Of a DNA stretch of 64,000 nt, positions 47,034-58,667 are shown piece by piece. This stretch comes from Anomaloglossus baeobatrachus (lineage: Eukaryota; Chordata; Amphibia; Anura; Aromobatidae). The position numbers and the translations under genes are program-made. Position 1 is the first letter of the stretch; each line of letters begins with the position of its first letter. Location of the stretch: the NCBI RefSeq assembly GCF_048569485.1, contig NC_134360.1:206011953-206075952 (forward strand). The letters are read 5' to 3'. The notes under the pieces are model-generated. The model was not told the origin of the DNA. It worked only from the letters and a program-made list of their open reading frames with translations, and ran no database searches.

Positions 47034-47465
47034 GGGTGCGCTCACACGAGCGTGAAAATCGACGAGTGCAATGCGAGAAAATCTCTCATTGCACTCTGAC
47101 CAATGTTAGGCAATGAGGGAGAGCAGTTGGTCAGCTTTTCTCATGCTGCGATTTTCTGCTACAGCCATATCACTCACACCCATTCAAGTGAATGGATGCG
47201 AGAGAAACATTGGATTGTACTCGGATGTTATCCCAGTGCAGTGCGATATATGCACAGGCTGACAATGGAGGAGATGGGGGGATTAACCACTCCCTCTCCT
47301 CCACAGCACCCGCCCTCACCTTCACAGCTGTGACCTGATTGCAAGATTGGGTCACAGTCGCATGATACTCGGCTCACACTCACAGCAGAGCCTGAGTCAA
47401 GGGTCATTAGCATATTGCATCCGATGCTGTCGCATCAGATGCCATACACTCATGTGAGTCCAGCC
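47034..47465. mobile_element. PIF/Harbinger-like MITE, 432 bp
   Basis: The ends GGGTGCGCTCACACGAG and CTCATGTGAGTCCAGCC align over 17 bp, with TTA on both sides (47031-47033, 47466-47468). The inner words GTGCAATGCGAGAAAATC and CATTGCACTCTGACC are inverted. No coding. Confidence 0.75.
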
Positions 47466-48509
47466 TTATAAGCAGGCCAGACAGGAAGTTCAAGGGAAAG
47501 ACAAGGCAAGAGACTCCATCTTGGACGAGGCCAAGCAGACACAACAAGTTCCATGGAAAACCCGGAACCTTACACCTACCTTTCTAATGTGAAAAGGTGC
47601 AAACTGAACATGAAACATAGTAACAAAAGGGAGATAGTTGCGCTCTGTAGTGCTAAGATATGAGTAACAATGAACATGGGAATATAGACATGCAGAGGTC
47701 GCCTTGCTGCTGGCTGTTGGGCTCACATAAAACTGTCCTGGCCATTTTTGTGTGCTAAGTATCTCAATTTTTACATGTTTTTGATAGCAGTAATGCATGT
47801 GTTATGGCCCCTGGGTCTGTTGCTCCACGTTCCCCTTCTTCCCCTTCTGCTTCTCGTTTGCGTCGTTCCAGTCGTTTGGGAACTTCTTAGCTTCCTGAGT
47901 CTAAGTCCCAATTTTGAGCTTCTGAGCATGCTCATGGACTTAGTCATTTCTGAGGCTAAGTGTGTACAGTGGAACCTTGCTTAACGAGAACAATCCGTTC
48001 TGGGACTGTGCTTGTTAATCAAGTTACTCGTTCAGCAGAGCAAGATTTCCCATAGGAAATCATTGCAATGCTGATGATCCGTTCCACAATGTGTTAAATG
48101 TCCCATCCTGGTCCCCTATTCTATCATTCCACACATTCACAAACGCACACAAACATGTACAAACACACACAAACTCACACAAACACACAAGCACACATTC
48201 ACACGCACATAGTATATGCTCACCTTACCTTCCGTTCCATCGACGGTCTCCTGGGACTTGCTGTTCTCCGGTGCGGGCCGTGTATCAGGTGACCATAACA
48301 ACGAGGGCGGAACTTCCTGCCAGAACGCTGACGTCAAAGGCAGAGCCGCTTGCCTCTGATTGGCCAGCGCGCTGCCTTTGACAAGCGGTGACAGGAACCA
48401 GGAAGTTCCTGCTTCGTTGCTATGGATGCCGATGCCTGGAGCGGAGCGGAGCAGAGCGGCGCGACGCACTACAGGAGGCCGGAGATGAAACGGAAGGTAC
48501 AGATATAAT

Positions 48510-51500
48510 TGTCACGGGCGGAGGAGGTGACGCTGCGCTCTCCCACTGCTCGGGTCCGGCTGCTGCTGCTGTTGCTCGGTGGTGGCTCGAGCGGTGGGCC
48601 GGATCCCGGGGACTCGAGCGGCGTTCCTCGCCGTGAGTGAAAAGGGGGGATTGGATTGTGGGGATTTTAGATATTGTCCGTGACGCCACCCACGGTTGTG
48701 GTGATATTGGTGACACCACCGCTGCTCTGGACGGGGATCCCGGGAGCGGTGACAGGGAGCAGCTTTGATGTTAGTTCTCCCCTCCGTGGGTAGGGGGTTG
48801 GTTGTCCCGGGGCCCGGTGATGGGGTAGGTAGGGATGGATGGCAGGCGGGTTGCGGGGCCTGATGAGGTGCAGGGTAGCAGGGGCAGCGCTGTGCCGCAC
48901 GGCACGACGGTACTCACTCAGCCAATGATGAGGACACAGTTCTCGGTAAAACACACGGCTGGATGGACGGGTCCCACAGACGGCTGTTTCTCCCGGCAGG
49001 TTGATGGTGACTGCCTTTCCCTGCACCTACGTAGTGTAACGGTTCCAATGGGTTCCCACCGGTAACCCGCTCCCCGGCTTGGATATGGGCTGGAGGAGCC
49101 CCTTTTGCCCGCAGGCTCTGGCCCTGAGAAGCAGTAGCCTTGGTGGTGGCTGTGTCTCCCTCTCCTGGTTGGACTGTCGCCTTCTTTCGGGACTTGGTTG
49201 CTGGGAAACCCAGGAGGTCCCCTTCGCTAACGAATTTGGCAAATTCACGGCGACTCCTAGCCTTGCCGGGGTCCGTAAGCCCCTGCCAGATGGTGCTGAC
49301 TTCTCTTTGTGTACCGGTCCGGTACCGCCGGGCCACCGCCCGTCCATGGTCCTTGCGGTAAACTCCGATAGGCCACTCCTGCAGACGGTCACCACCGTCT
49401 GCCAACCTTGCTGCTCCGTCCGGGCCACACACCCGGACCAACTTAGTCTGGTCTACTGCTACTTCGCTTCCTTCCACTTTCACCTCTCCAACTAATCTGA
49501 CTGTTTTCCTGCCTCCAGGACTGTGAACTCCTCGGTGGGCGGAGACCAACCGCCTGGCTCCACCCCCTGGTGTGGACATCAGCCCCTGGAGGAAGGCAAC
49601 AAGGGTTTTTGTGTCTGACTTCGGTGTGCCTGCCGATAGTGTGGGGTGTGTTGGTGTTGTTCTCTGTGGCCCCTGGCTTGTCCAGGGCGCCACATTCCCC
49701 CTTAGTAAAATGCAGACAGTCCGCGGGCTGCCCGTCCATCACCGGTTTTATTTTCACAACTGAAAAATAGAAAAATGGTAAAACAGTTTACAAACATAAT
49801 AACTTCTTCCCACATCGGGAGGTACTCTTACTTAAACGTTGCGTAACGGTTACGGCTTCCGCTCTTTCCCACCCAAGCAACCTGGCCCTGATGCTGCCCC
49901 TAAGCAAATGGGCAGCACCCCTTGACCCCAGTCCTGCACAAGTTGCCCGAGCGGGTTCTGTCCTTTTCAGGGGACCCACGTCCATGGGGAACCCCTGAAC
50001 CCCTCCAGAGGATCGCCACCGGTTCCGGTGGTGGCTGGGCCCCAGCCTGCTCCACTGCGGGCCCTTCCTCCAATCTGCCTCTCCGGAGGCGGTCACGGTA
50101 AAAGCCAACAAAACATTATTATTTACATGCCACAAGTTTGTGGTTTCCCTGCTAGTTCTCGGGCCTGTTCGTAGTAGTTTCTACGCATAATTTGAAAAGG
50201 GGGTCCCAACGGGGACCAGTTGCCGGCAACGACCGGTGCAAATCAAGCTGCAAATCAGATAACATTCTTCTGTATCATTCTTTTTCAAACGGTACTTTTA
50301 ACACTCTGGTGGTCCCAACGGGGGACAACTGCAACGGGACTCCACTGCCCTTACTGGTCGCTTTCATCATCCTCCGCCGGCCCTGGGTGGAAGAACACAG
50401 GCACCAGCCCCTCCAGCGCATAGCAGGCGCGACGAGGAAGGGCCGCCCGGTATCCGTTATTTCCACTCCGGGGAATGTAAGTGGCCTCCATGCCATCCAG
50501 GGCGACGACTCCTTCGTCCTCCTCGGAAACAGGCTCTGTGTCCGGTCCGGAGTCGCTATCATCCGTCCCTGCGCCAGGTGGGTCGCCGCCAGCCGCCGCA
50601 GCTTCTGGACTCGCCACTCTCTCGGCCACTGCCACGAAGGGGTGTACGCCAGACGGGCCAGGCGCAGCACGGTGCACGGGCAAGGAAGACGGAGGCGGCA
50701 TGGGGGCCAGGGGTAGACCGGGTCCCTCAGCCGCAATGGCCGGTCCCTCGGGGACACAGGGGCGTGGGTCACTCACCAGCTCCTCCATCATTGCTTCCAT
50801 TCCATACACCCGAGCGACCGCGGATACCGCTTCCACCTCCGCGGTCCACTGCTCCATCAGCAGACATATCTGACTCCGGTAGCGTCGGCAGATCCCCGCC
50901 GTTCGGGCCCTGAGCCACGTCACTGTTCCGGGCACCGGCTCGGTAGCCTCCGCATAGCTAGGCGGGGCAGACATCCTTTGCAGGGCTCAGCAGATCGCGG
51001 GGTCCCGGCGTCCTTTCTCGTATAGCCGCGGGCTACATGCGGCCAGACGCCATCAGTCCCCCTTAGTCTCTCTCCGGCTCCCGGGGCCCAGTGATGGGGT
51101 AGGTAGGGATGGATGGCAGGCGGGTTGCGGGGCCTGGTGAGGTGCAGGGTTGCAGGGGCAGCGCTGTGCCGCACGGCACGGTGGTACTCACTCAGCCAAT
51201 GATGAGGACACAGTTCTCGGTAAAACACACGGCTGGATGGACGGGTCCCACAGACGGCTGTGGTGTTGCTTCTCCCGGCAGGTTGATGGTGACTGCCTTT
51301 CCCTGCACCTACGTAGTGTAACGGTTCCAATGGGTTCCCACCGGTAACCCGCTCCCCGGCTTGGATATGGGCCGGAGGAGCCCCTTTTGCCCGCAGGCTC
51401 TGGCCCTGAGAAACGGTAGCCTTGGCGGTGGCTGTGTCTCCCTCTCCTGGTTGGACTGTCGCCTTCTTTCGGGACTTGGTTGCTGGGAAACCCAGGAGGT

Positions 51501-51976
51501 CCCCTTCGCTAACGAATTTGGCAAATTCACGGCGACTCCTAGCCTTGCCGGGGTCCGTAAGCCCCTGCCAGATGGTGCTGACTTCTCTTTGTGTACCGAT
51601 CCGGTACCGCCGGGCCACCGCCTGTCCACGGTCCTTGCGGTAAACTCCGATAGGCCACTCCTGCAGACGGTCACCACCGTCTGCCAACCTTGCTGCTCCG
51701 TCCGGGCCACACACCCGGACCAACTTAGTCTGCTCTACTGCTACTTCGCTTCCTTCCACTTTCACCTCTCCAACTAATCTGACTGTTTTCCTGCCTCCAG
51801 GACTGTGAACTCCTCGGTGGGCGGAGACCAACCGCCTGGCTCCACCCCCTGGTGTGGACATCAGCCCCTGGAGGAAGGCAACAAGGGTTTTTGTGTCTGA
51901 CTTCGGTGTGCCTGCCGGGAGTGTGGGGTGTGTTGGTATTGTTCTCTGTGGCCCCTGGCTTGTCCAGGGCGCCACA
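48510..51976 (-). mobile_element. Short LTR retrotransposon (fossil), minus strand, broken
   Basis: This is a relative of 32039-36276. On the minus strand it starts TGTGGCGCCCTGGACAAGCC at 51976 and ends CGCCCGTGACA at 48510. A perfect TAAT duplication flanks it (48506-48509, 51977-51980). The 3' LTR is 48510-49694, and the 5' LTR portion about 51079-51976 is incomplete. A purine tract precedes the 3' LTR. The internal region is about 1.4 kb with one gag-like frame and no enzyme motifs. It is older than its relative by eye and carries at least one major break. Confidence 0.82.
50351..50974 (-). mobile_element. Gag-like reading frame of the minus-strand LTR element (fossil)
   Basis: This is a 207-codon frame. 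Its first half matches the frame at 33336-34376 in spacing and motif: WLRARTAG, LMEQWTAEVEAV, DPRPC, then AIAAEGPGL. A Pro-rich linker and an acidic tail (TDDSDSGPDTEPVSEEDEG) follow. No enzyme motif. Confidence 0.6.
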
Positions 51977-51979
51977 TAA

Positions 51980-52093
51980 TATGCTCACCTTACCTTCCGT
52001 TGCACCGCTGGCCTCATGGTACTTGTAGTTCACCGCGATGTACCCGGGAACTACAAGAACCATGAGGCCGGCGGTGGAACGGAAGGTAAGGTG
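51980..52093. repeat. Near-perfect hairpin beside the LTR element
   Basis: TATGCTCACCTTACCTTCCG pairs with CGGAAGGTAAGGTGAGCATA, and GGCCTCATGGTACTTGTAGTT pairs with AACTACAAGAACCATGAGGCC, around a loop of under 20 bp. It belongs to the MITE 47967-52339 and lies right at the LTR insertion point. Confidence 0.85.
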
Positions 52094-53292
52094 AGCATAA
52101 TACTGTATGTGTGTGAGTGTGTGTATGTTTGTGTGTGTTTGTGCGTACATGTGTGTTTGTGTGGACAGTGCAAGTGCGGGTTAGAGCGCGGTGGATGGAC
52201 GGAACCGGAAGTGTGTGAGGTGAGAATTTCGCTCGTACAGCAAAGCTTTCTCGTAAAGCAGGTTACAAATTTACAGAAAGCTTTGCTTGTTAATCGAAAT
52301 TCTCGTTAAGTGGGTTACTCGTTAAGCGAGGTACCACTGTACTCTGTTCTGAGCATGTCTGCGATGTGGCATTACATGATTGGCCGTGGGTGATGTCAAA
52401 GATGATGCGGGGATCACATGGTCCTCGGCATGTGATGTGGCATTACATGATTGGCCGAGGGTGACGTCACTTCTGTCGTTGCTCGTTACTATTGGCCCTG
52501 GGTTGTTCCTGTTAATTATCCTCCATCTTGTGGGTGGAGCCAAGTTTATAAAGGGCCTTGGAGCCCGCCTCTCGATGCTCAGTTGTTACATGTGCTTGTG
52601 TGGGAGTAGACGCTCCATGCGAGTCTGCATAATATACCCGCTTCCCATGCTTTAGGGGACTTGGGCTAGGTAGGAACCTCTCCCCCTTCGCTCCTGTTTA
52701 CTCTCTGCGGATAGCATAGAGAGTTCCCTGGATCCTTATAGTGCGGTTAGCACACGGGGCTTGGACAGGGACTTGCACTTGAGCCATTTCAGAGAAAGCT
52801 ATTGCTCTCTGTTATCAGTTGTCATATTAAACTTCCTCTATGAGCATAATAGAGGTTAGTTCTTAGGTTTGCCTGTGACCATTAACAGGAGACCTGTGCA
52901 TTCTCTCCTTACCTAGGAGCATTGTTTATGCTTTGTTAATTTACTAGCTTACTTCTGTGACGTAACAGAAGTATTTCCTATTCGTATGGGATAGTCGCCC
53001 TAACTTATTTATTTGCCACCACATATTAGTTTATGCTAATACGGTACTCGCTGTGAGTTAAACAGGGTGTGTCGTACTAGTCCTAGTGTTGCTGTGGAGT
53101 AACAGGAACAAGTACTACTTCTGTGGTACAGACACCCTTTTCTGCTGTCACTAGCAGCAGTTGCACGGTGGGCCCTGACTGCCTGTTACTCGTAATTAGT
53201 TATAATACCAGGCAGCCCCGTAACAGCATATCTATATTCCCATATTCACTGTTACACATATCTTAGCTCTACAGAGTGCAACTGTCTCCTTT

Positions 53293-54040
53293 TTTGTCCC
53301 AAGAAGTGGCAACCCAAGCTAAGCCAGACACTGGAAATTTTCCATATGTTATTATGTGGGTTGGTGAGGACAGTGGGACAGTTCCAGATATCTAGGTCTG
53401 CTTTTAGTAAAACACTTTGAAGCCTAAACTAATTTTCAACTTTACAGAAGATAAAACTTAGTAAACCTTTCTTACTGCACATCCCTGGCATAGCGTATGA
53501 AGAACTACATTCATTATCTTTGGTTTCATGGCCAGTGTTTAGATCATGTTAGATATTTGTGTTGTTCTTTTCGGTAGAACGTCATTTTCAGAAAGTGCAG
53601 ATGGCTTATTATTTCCACAACGTAATTCCAATCTACACAGTCAATGTTTTTCCTCCTCATTCAGGAGCAAACAATGAAACTGAAGGTCGTAGTAAGCCAT
53701 TTAGAACCCAAAAGGATTAATAGCCTTGAAAATCATAGGATACGGTTGGTCCCTATTTCCATAGACCATCTCTGTGCACAATACATATGTGATATTTTAG
53801 AAAACAATGTAGCTTTTTAGGCAGTTTGCTATTTCTCGTCAATTTGACGATTGCTTGCAGCTTTGTTGGGCTTAGATTGCTGGTTCTATGAAGTGCACGG
53901 AGTATAAAGTCTTCTGTCAATATCTTCACCGACAATCCTGGTTTCCAACAGACACTGAAATAGGTAAATTGTCCATTAATTAGCGTCTGATGCAGAAAAT
54001 TGTTACATCTCTCTTGGTATTGATCCTCCAGAAGACAATA
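53293..54040. other. Intronic sequence, nothing recognised
   Basis: AT-rich; no gene or transposon end noted. Confidence 0.35.
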
Positions 54041-54216
54041 TTAACCCCTTCACACTGGGCAATTTTTTGGGGTTTTGCGCTTTCGTCATTTTTGTCCTCA
54101 CCTTCTGCCAAGAATCACATCTTTTTCTTTATCTTTCCATCGACACAGGCGTATGAAGTTTATGCTGTATGACATACCCAGATTAGGACGCTTCATTCAG
54201 AAAGATCTAAATGAAC
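54041..54216. repeat. TTAACCCCTTCA-type interspersed repeat, interrupted by an LTR
   Basis: The opening TTAACCCCTTCACACTGG and the following TTTTGCGC and TTTCCATCGACACAGGCG words match the repeat family at 12930 and 55676. It is cut at 54217-54221 by the solo LTR that follows. Confidence 0.45.
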
Positions 54217-54221
54217 CGCTT

Positions 54222-55004
54222 TGTCACGCTCCCCGGGTCCCCTGTCCAGCTCCCCGGCTCCCCTGCCACGCTCCCTGGCTTCCCTGGCTCGCTCCCCGGC
54301 TCCTCTGTCCGGCGTCCCCCGCTCCACAGCCTCCAGGCCTCCTCACCTAGGATCCCCAGGCGTCCCGGTCCCCGCTCCCAGCGTCCGCTGTCAGCTTCAC
54401 TCCAGCCCGGCTCCCCTGCCTCCTGTTCGCCGCTCCCTGCCCTGGCTTCTGGCACCCGGGCCTCGCGCATGCGCATTAGGGCGCGCGCGCGGTCATTGAC
54501 CCTTTCTTAAAGGGCCAGCGTCCACAGACAGGATATTGAACACACAGGTACAGGGTATAAAGGGGTTTAATGTCCAAGTGGGCGGGGCCTGTTCTTCGTG
54601 TTTCCTAAGCTAGGAGTCAGGTCTCCTTGTCTCTGTGATATACTCACCTCTCTCTCTTCTAGAGCCGCTCCTGCCTCGCCATCCGGTCCTGACGATTCCC
54701 GAACCCCGCACGCTGACTATCTGCCATCCCGTCAGTCCGTACCATCTTTGATCCCTGTGGTGACCCGTCCTCTCGCTCCATCAGTTCCGGACTTTGCCTG
54801 ACAACATCTCGGCCTCCGAACCTGAGCTCCGTCACCCGGACTACCATCTGTGACTCCGTGGTCCCAGGGACTTCTACATTCCACTATTTTGCACGGACTA
54901 TCCTGCTACCTGTAGTGCTCCGGCTACCGGACCCCTTGCCTTCCGTGAGGAGTTCGGCCCAGTGGATCCACCTCCTGGGTCTGCCCGTCCACCTGGCCCT
55001 AACA
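54222..55004 (+). mobile_element. Solo LTR (fossil), 783 bp
   Basis: It begins TGTCACGCTCCC and ends GGCCCTAACA, with a perfect 5-bp duplication CGCTT (54217-54221, 55005-55009). The start is CCCGGCTCC-repeat rich. A GTATAAAGG box at about 54556 is the likely promoter. No internal region. Confidence 0.75.
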
Positions 55005-55102
55005 CGCTTGTACAAAATTAATTCAAGAATGGATAGGAAGAAATATTTTCTTTGCTTTATTTCACTCTTTGTGATTGAGCATACTAAATAAAAATGACAC
55101 GC

Positions 55103-55210
55103 AGAGAATAAAAGTGGTAACATGCAACGCTAGAGGATTAATTCGGAAGAATAAAAGAGACTATTTTTAGAAGATTAGGGAAATATCTTCCAGCCATTGT
55201 GAACATAACT
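55103..55210 (+). mobile_element. Possible L1-like LINE ORF2 fragment (endonuclease start)
   Basis: Near 55110 the + strand reads VVTCNARGLIRKNKRDYF, which resembles the opening of L1-type ORF2 endonucleases (xxxWNxRGL...KR). Very short and decayed; low confidence. Confidence 0.3.
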
Positions 55211-55434
55211 GAAATAGTCAAACTTTTTCTTTTATTCAATTTTTCATTAAAACTTCATGACATTGAAGGTAGCTGGGGAGAGAGATGTAACAGGTATATA
55301 AAACAAACGATGGCCATTTTACAGCTTAGAAAATTGGTGACTTGTTCAATACTTATTTTACCCACTCAGCATTGGACTGGCGTACCCCAGTCCTCTCTGC
55401 GCCATGATGCATTTCAGCTGGATGTGCACCCTTC

Positions 55435-55579
55435 GAGGTCGTATGGAAGGGTAAGTACGTGTGACGGGGTTAATCGTTTGTGCGGCACGTTCAACAAATT
55501 GAACGTGCCGCACATACGATGGGGGCGTTGCAAATCGCATACGATATTGTATGCGAAATTGCAACGTGTAAAGCGGGCT
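55435..55579. mobile_element. GC-core MITE family, right-end fragment
   Basis: The right end ATTGCAACGTGTAAAGCGGGCT before TAA (55580-55582) is typical of the family. The left end and core are missing. It contains its own palindrome (CGTTCAACAAATTGAACG). Confidence 0.6.
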
Positions 55580-55804
55580 TAACACTGAGGGACTAAAATC
55601 TGTCTTAATACAAGAGATAGAAGAAAGGTTGTTTGGTAACACAAAATGTAAAGAATCTTTTATCTACCCAATATTAACCCCTTCATGACTAATGATGTAC
55701 CAATACATCATTAGTCGTCTATGTCTCTAATGCGAGCTTGCGGTAATCTCCGCACATGTGTGCTGATCTAATCAGCAAATATATGCAGCTAACAGGCACG
55801 GGTG

Positions 55805-56021
55805 GATCGAAGACCCTGTATAGGGACTGGCTAGGAGGGTAGGGACAGCTCAGGTGTGGTTAGAAGATGTCCATATATCCTCTCACTAGTGCCAGGGCCC
55901 ACTGTTGTTATTGTGTCCCCGGAGTTCCCCCCTTTGTCTGTGGTATTTTTTCGGTGTGTTTTTTTGTTGTGTGTCAGACCTCGGTTGGTCTGAACGCACT
56001 CACCACGCTCATTGCGTGACA
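55805..56021 (-). mobile_element. LTR-family fragment (fossil)
   Basis: The minus strand begins TGTCACGCAATGAG and its interior matches 36785-36920 in opposite orientation (ACACAATAACAAC, CCTGTATAGGGAC). Only one end is present. Confidence 0.5.
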
Positions 56022-56249
56022 TTACTCTTTAAGTTGTTTTGTTTTTTTTTTCAGGGGGAGAGGGGGAAAAAACCCTTTAATTACTAGGTAAATAAAGGTC
56101 ATCAAGGTCTATTTTTCATTAATAGGTTTAACATGAATGGAAAATGGAAGTCTATGGATGATCTCATAAAGTAGAATGATATATAAGTAACATATTACAG
56201 ATATCTTCAGTTAAATAATGCCGATCAATAAACAATAGGGAGGTAATTA

Positions 56250-57061
56250 CCGTATTTTTTGGTAATTTTTTAAATTTGGGAGGAAAATGAGGGGTGTGTC
56301 TTAAATTCTGAATATAGCTTACCGGGGGGCTGTCTGTGCGGCGACCAAGTGCGTTCGGGTAGCCGGGTGCCTGTAGCTACGTGCGGGCGGCCAGGTGCTT
56401 GTCGGTGCCGGCTCCCTCTCTGTCCTACAGGCCGGCTGCCTCTCTGTGCGTGTGGGTGGGCGGCATGCTGGCTGCCACTTTGTGCGTGCGGGCAGGTGGC
56501 TGTGCGGATTGCGGTGGCTGTGCGGTGAGTGTCCCAGTTCAAATGATGGCGCTCCGAGTCAGCGCGTGCGCAGATGGAGCCCTTGGATGAGAGCTCCATC
56601 TGCGCATGCACCGAAGGAGGCGCCATCATTTGAACCGTGACCGCGAACACTGAGACACTCACCACACTGGCCTGCACTATTGACCCGCCGCTGCTGCCGC
56701 CACTGGCACCATGGACCCGCCGCTGCTGCCGCCACTGACAACATGGACACGTCGCTGCTGCCGCCACTGACCGCTGCTGCTGCCACCACCGCTCGCCACT
56801 GCTGCCGCTACCGCTGCTGTCCCTGACCACCACCGCTGCTGCCGCCACGGACTCGCCGCCGCTGCTGCCACCACGGACCCGCCACTGCTGCCAGCACAAC
56901 ATCTGCCTCCTGTGACCCACTTCACCGCCACTGCTGCCCCCCTCTGGTAAGACAACACTGGAGTATAAGACGGACCCCATTTTTATTTTTTTTACCTTTT
57001 TTATCTCTAAATTTGGGGTGCGTCTTATAATCCGGTGCGTCTTATAAAACGAAAAATATGG
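56250..57061. mobile_element. TA-flanked element with CCGTATTTTTTGG ends
   Basis: CCGTATTTTTTGG on the left and CGAAAAATATGG on the right are inverted, flanked by TA (56248-56249, 57062-57063). Inside are a GGTGCGTCTTATAATCCGG segment, a hairpin centred near 56587 (GATGGCGCTCC / GGCGCCATC; GATGGAGC / GCTCCATC), and a CTGCTGCCGCCACTG-rich tract at 56685-56935. No transposase. Confidence 0.65.
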
Positions 57062-57063
57062 TA

Positions 57064-57540
57064 GATAGATAGAATCCGAGACAATGTTAGAATATTTTTA
57101 AGATGATAAGGAGAAATAAAGTAGTGTATAAAATTTATGACACAATAATTATGAAGAAAGGCTTTAGTAAAAAAGTTTAATAGTGTTAAATTGTTAAATT
57201 AATTGGGCAGAGATGATCTAGATTTTTGGATGAGAGTTTATGGAAATGCAAAACATTTCTAAAGTGAGAGTATAATAAAATAGAACAATTTTGTTATTAC
57301 AAATTGTATTTTACACCTAATAGATTAAAACATCTTGGGTGAAGATTAATGTACTTCAAAACACCCACATTATTTAGGAACAATGAAAAATTTATGGAGA
57401 TTGGGCCGGTGAAGGCATAATTATCTCCATGTGTTCTTGAATATATGAATAATAAAAAATATGAAGAAAACAAGTAAAGAATCATTTTTTTGTAGTCAAT
57501 AAAAAAATGGTTTATGTTTTTCCAGATCAAATCAAGAGAA
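57064..57540 (+). mobile_element. Possible L1-like LINE ORF2 fragment
   Basis: Translated pieces such as LDFWMRVYGNAKHF and, in another frame, YTPNRLKHLG resemble the C-terminal domain of L1-type ORF2 proteins (the RWYLTPxRL region). The frame is broken. The call is a resemblance, not a match. Confidence 0.35.
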
Positions 57541-57603
57541 AAATTATATTAAATCTTTGTGAAATTATTACAAAAATGAATCCCTATTAACACTGTGTTG
57601 CAC

Positions 57604-57605
<2 letters not shown>

Positions 57606-57644
<39 letters not shown>

Positions 57645-58251
57645 CTTTATTTCTATAGCACCAACATATTCCACAGCGCTTTACAATTCAGGAGAATCAT
57701 ATACAAACAAGTAACAGTTATAGAAAATACAATATTTAAAGGAAAAAAGACAGCCCTGCTCGTGAGAGCTTACAATCTACAATGAGATGGTGGGGGGGGG
57801 GGCAAGGTACAAGTGCTTATTTATAATGACAATCCAGCCATCTCAAGGAAATGGGGGATAGATAATGGCTTCCTGGACCAGTTGGCCAGAGCCTTGAGAT
57901 GCATTTGGGTGCCATGGAGTTTGACGTGGGGTAATTTTCTGAGAAGTTGTGGAGGGATTAGGTGAAATTAGTTTGGCTAGGGATTGTGATAGGCCGCCCT
58001 AAAAAGATGCGTTTTTAGGGTGCGTCTGAAGCTGAGTAATTTGTGATTCGTCCTAACTTCTTGGGGTAGAGCGTTCCAGAGGTTTGGTGCAGCTCGGAAG
58101 AAGTCTTGGAGTGGGAGGTTCGAATTAGTGTGGTTTTTAGTCGAAAGTCATTTGCAGAGCGTAGAGAATGGGTGGGGTGATAGACAGAGAGGAGGGTGGA
58201 GATGTAGAGGGGTGCCGCATTGTGGAGAGCTTTGTGGGTGAGAACAAGCAC
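57606..58251 (-). mobile_element. L2-type LINE 3' end
   Basis: On the minus strand a frame (58015-58251) encodes VLTHKALHNAAPLYISTLL and LRSANDFRL. This is the conserved end of L2/CR1-type ORF2 (LLTHKALHGLAPPYLSDLL type). The 3' tail follows with TTGTAAGCTCTCACGAGCAG, then TTGTAAAGCGCTGTGGAATA, and an (ATT)n tail at 57606-57645. It is 5'-truncated at about 58251. Confidence 0.82.
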
Positions 58252-58664
58252 TTCTCTGGTTTCTACAATTGTCTGAATTCTTTGATTCCTGGACAGGAAC
58301 TAATGATAATCAATATTTTCCTTCAAGATGGTTCTAACTTTCTGGAAGAAGTTGACAGATCAGCTTTGCAGGATGAAGCCTTGTCACGGACCAGTGATAT
58401 CCAAACTGTTTGGTCATGTTATTGATTAAATATGTCTTCTCTTAAGAAAAAATACTGTAATACTCATTGTTGGATGCATTGTCTTACAGAGAAATAACCT
58501 CATAATCAGTAATTATCAGTGGATTTAGAGAATGGGTGATGGGGGAATTTTTTTGAACAGCTGAGAGTCCTTACCTTCATTGATCCCTGTTCTTCGTCTC
58601 TAGGAGTTATGGCTGCTATAATTCTGCAACATTAGCTGACTTATTGTTGGGGTCTGGTCTGGTC
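58252..58664. other. Intronic sequence, nothing recognised
   Basis: No gene or transposon end recognised. Confidence 0.35.
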
Positions 58665-58667
58665 TAA

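Larger units (their letters stand above)
47967..52339. mobile_element. TA-flanked Tc1/mariner-type MITE carrying an LTR element
   Basis: CAGTGGAACCTTGCTTAACGAG on the left and CTCGTTAAGCGAGGTACCACTG on the right are inverted, flanked by TA (47965-47966, 52340-52341). Mirror-image microsatellites sit inside: CACA-rich at 48125-48205 and GTGT-rich at 52107-52168. Its own length without the LTR element is about 900 bp. No transposase. Confidence 0.78.
47800..53225 (+). mobile_element. Solo LTR (fossil) split by a nested MITE
   Basis: It begins TGTTATGGCCCC and ends CCCCGTAACA, with GCATG at 47795-47799 and GCATA at 53226-53230 as a 5-bp duplication with one change. Without the nested element (47967-52339) it is about 1,050 bp. 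A TTTATAAAG box near 52543 marks a likely U3 promoter. No internal region. Confidence 0.72.
46098..53292. repeat. Fold-back repeat family hosting the nested insertions
   Basis: The word GTGCTAAGATATG(T/A)GTAACAATG occurs at about 46121 and 47650, and its complement at 53245-53275. The sequence around 46190-46256 (CAGTTTTATGTGAGCCCAAC) returns inverted at 47700-47799. The inverted copy is broken at 47799/53226 by the solo LTR 47800-53225. Spacing and orientation suggest two direct copies and one inverted copy of an old repeat. Confidence 0.65.
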
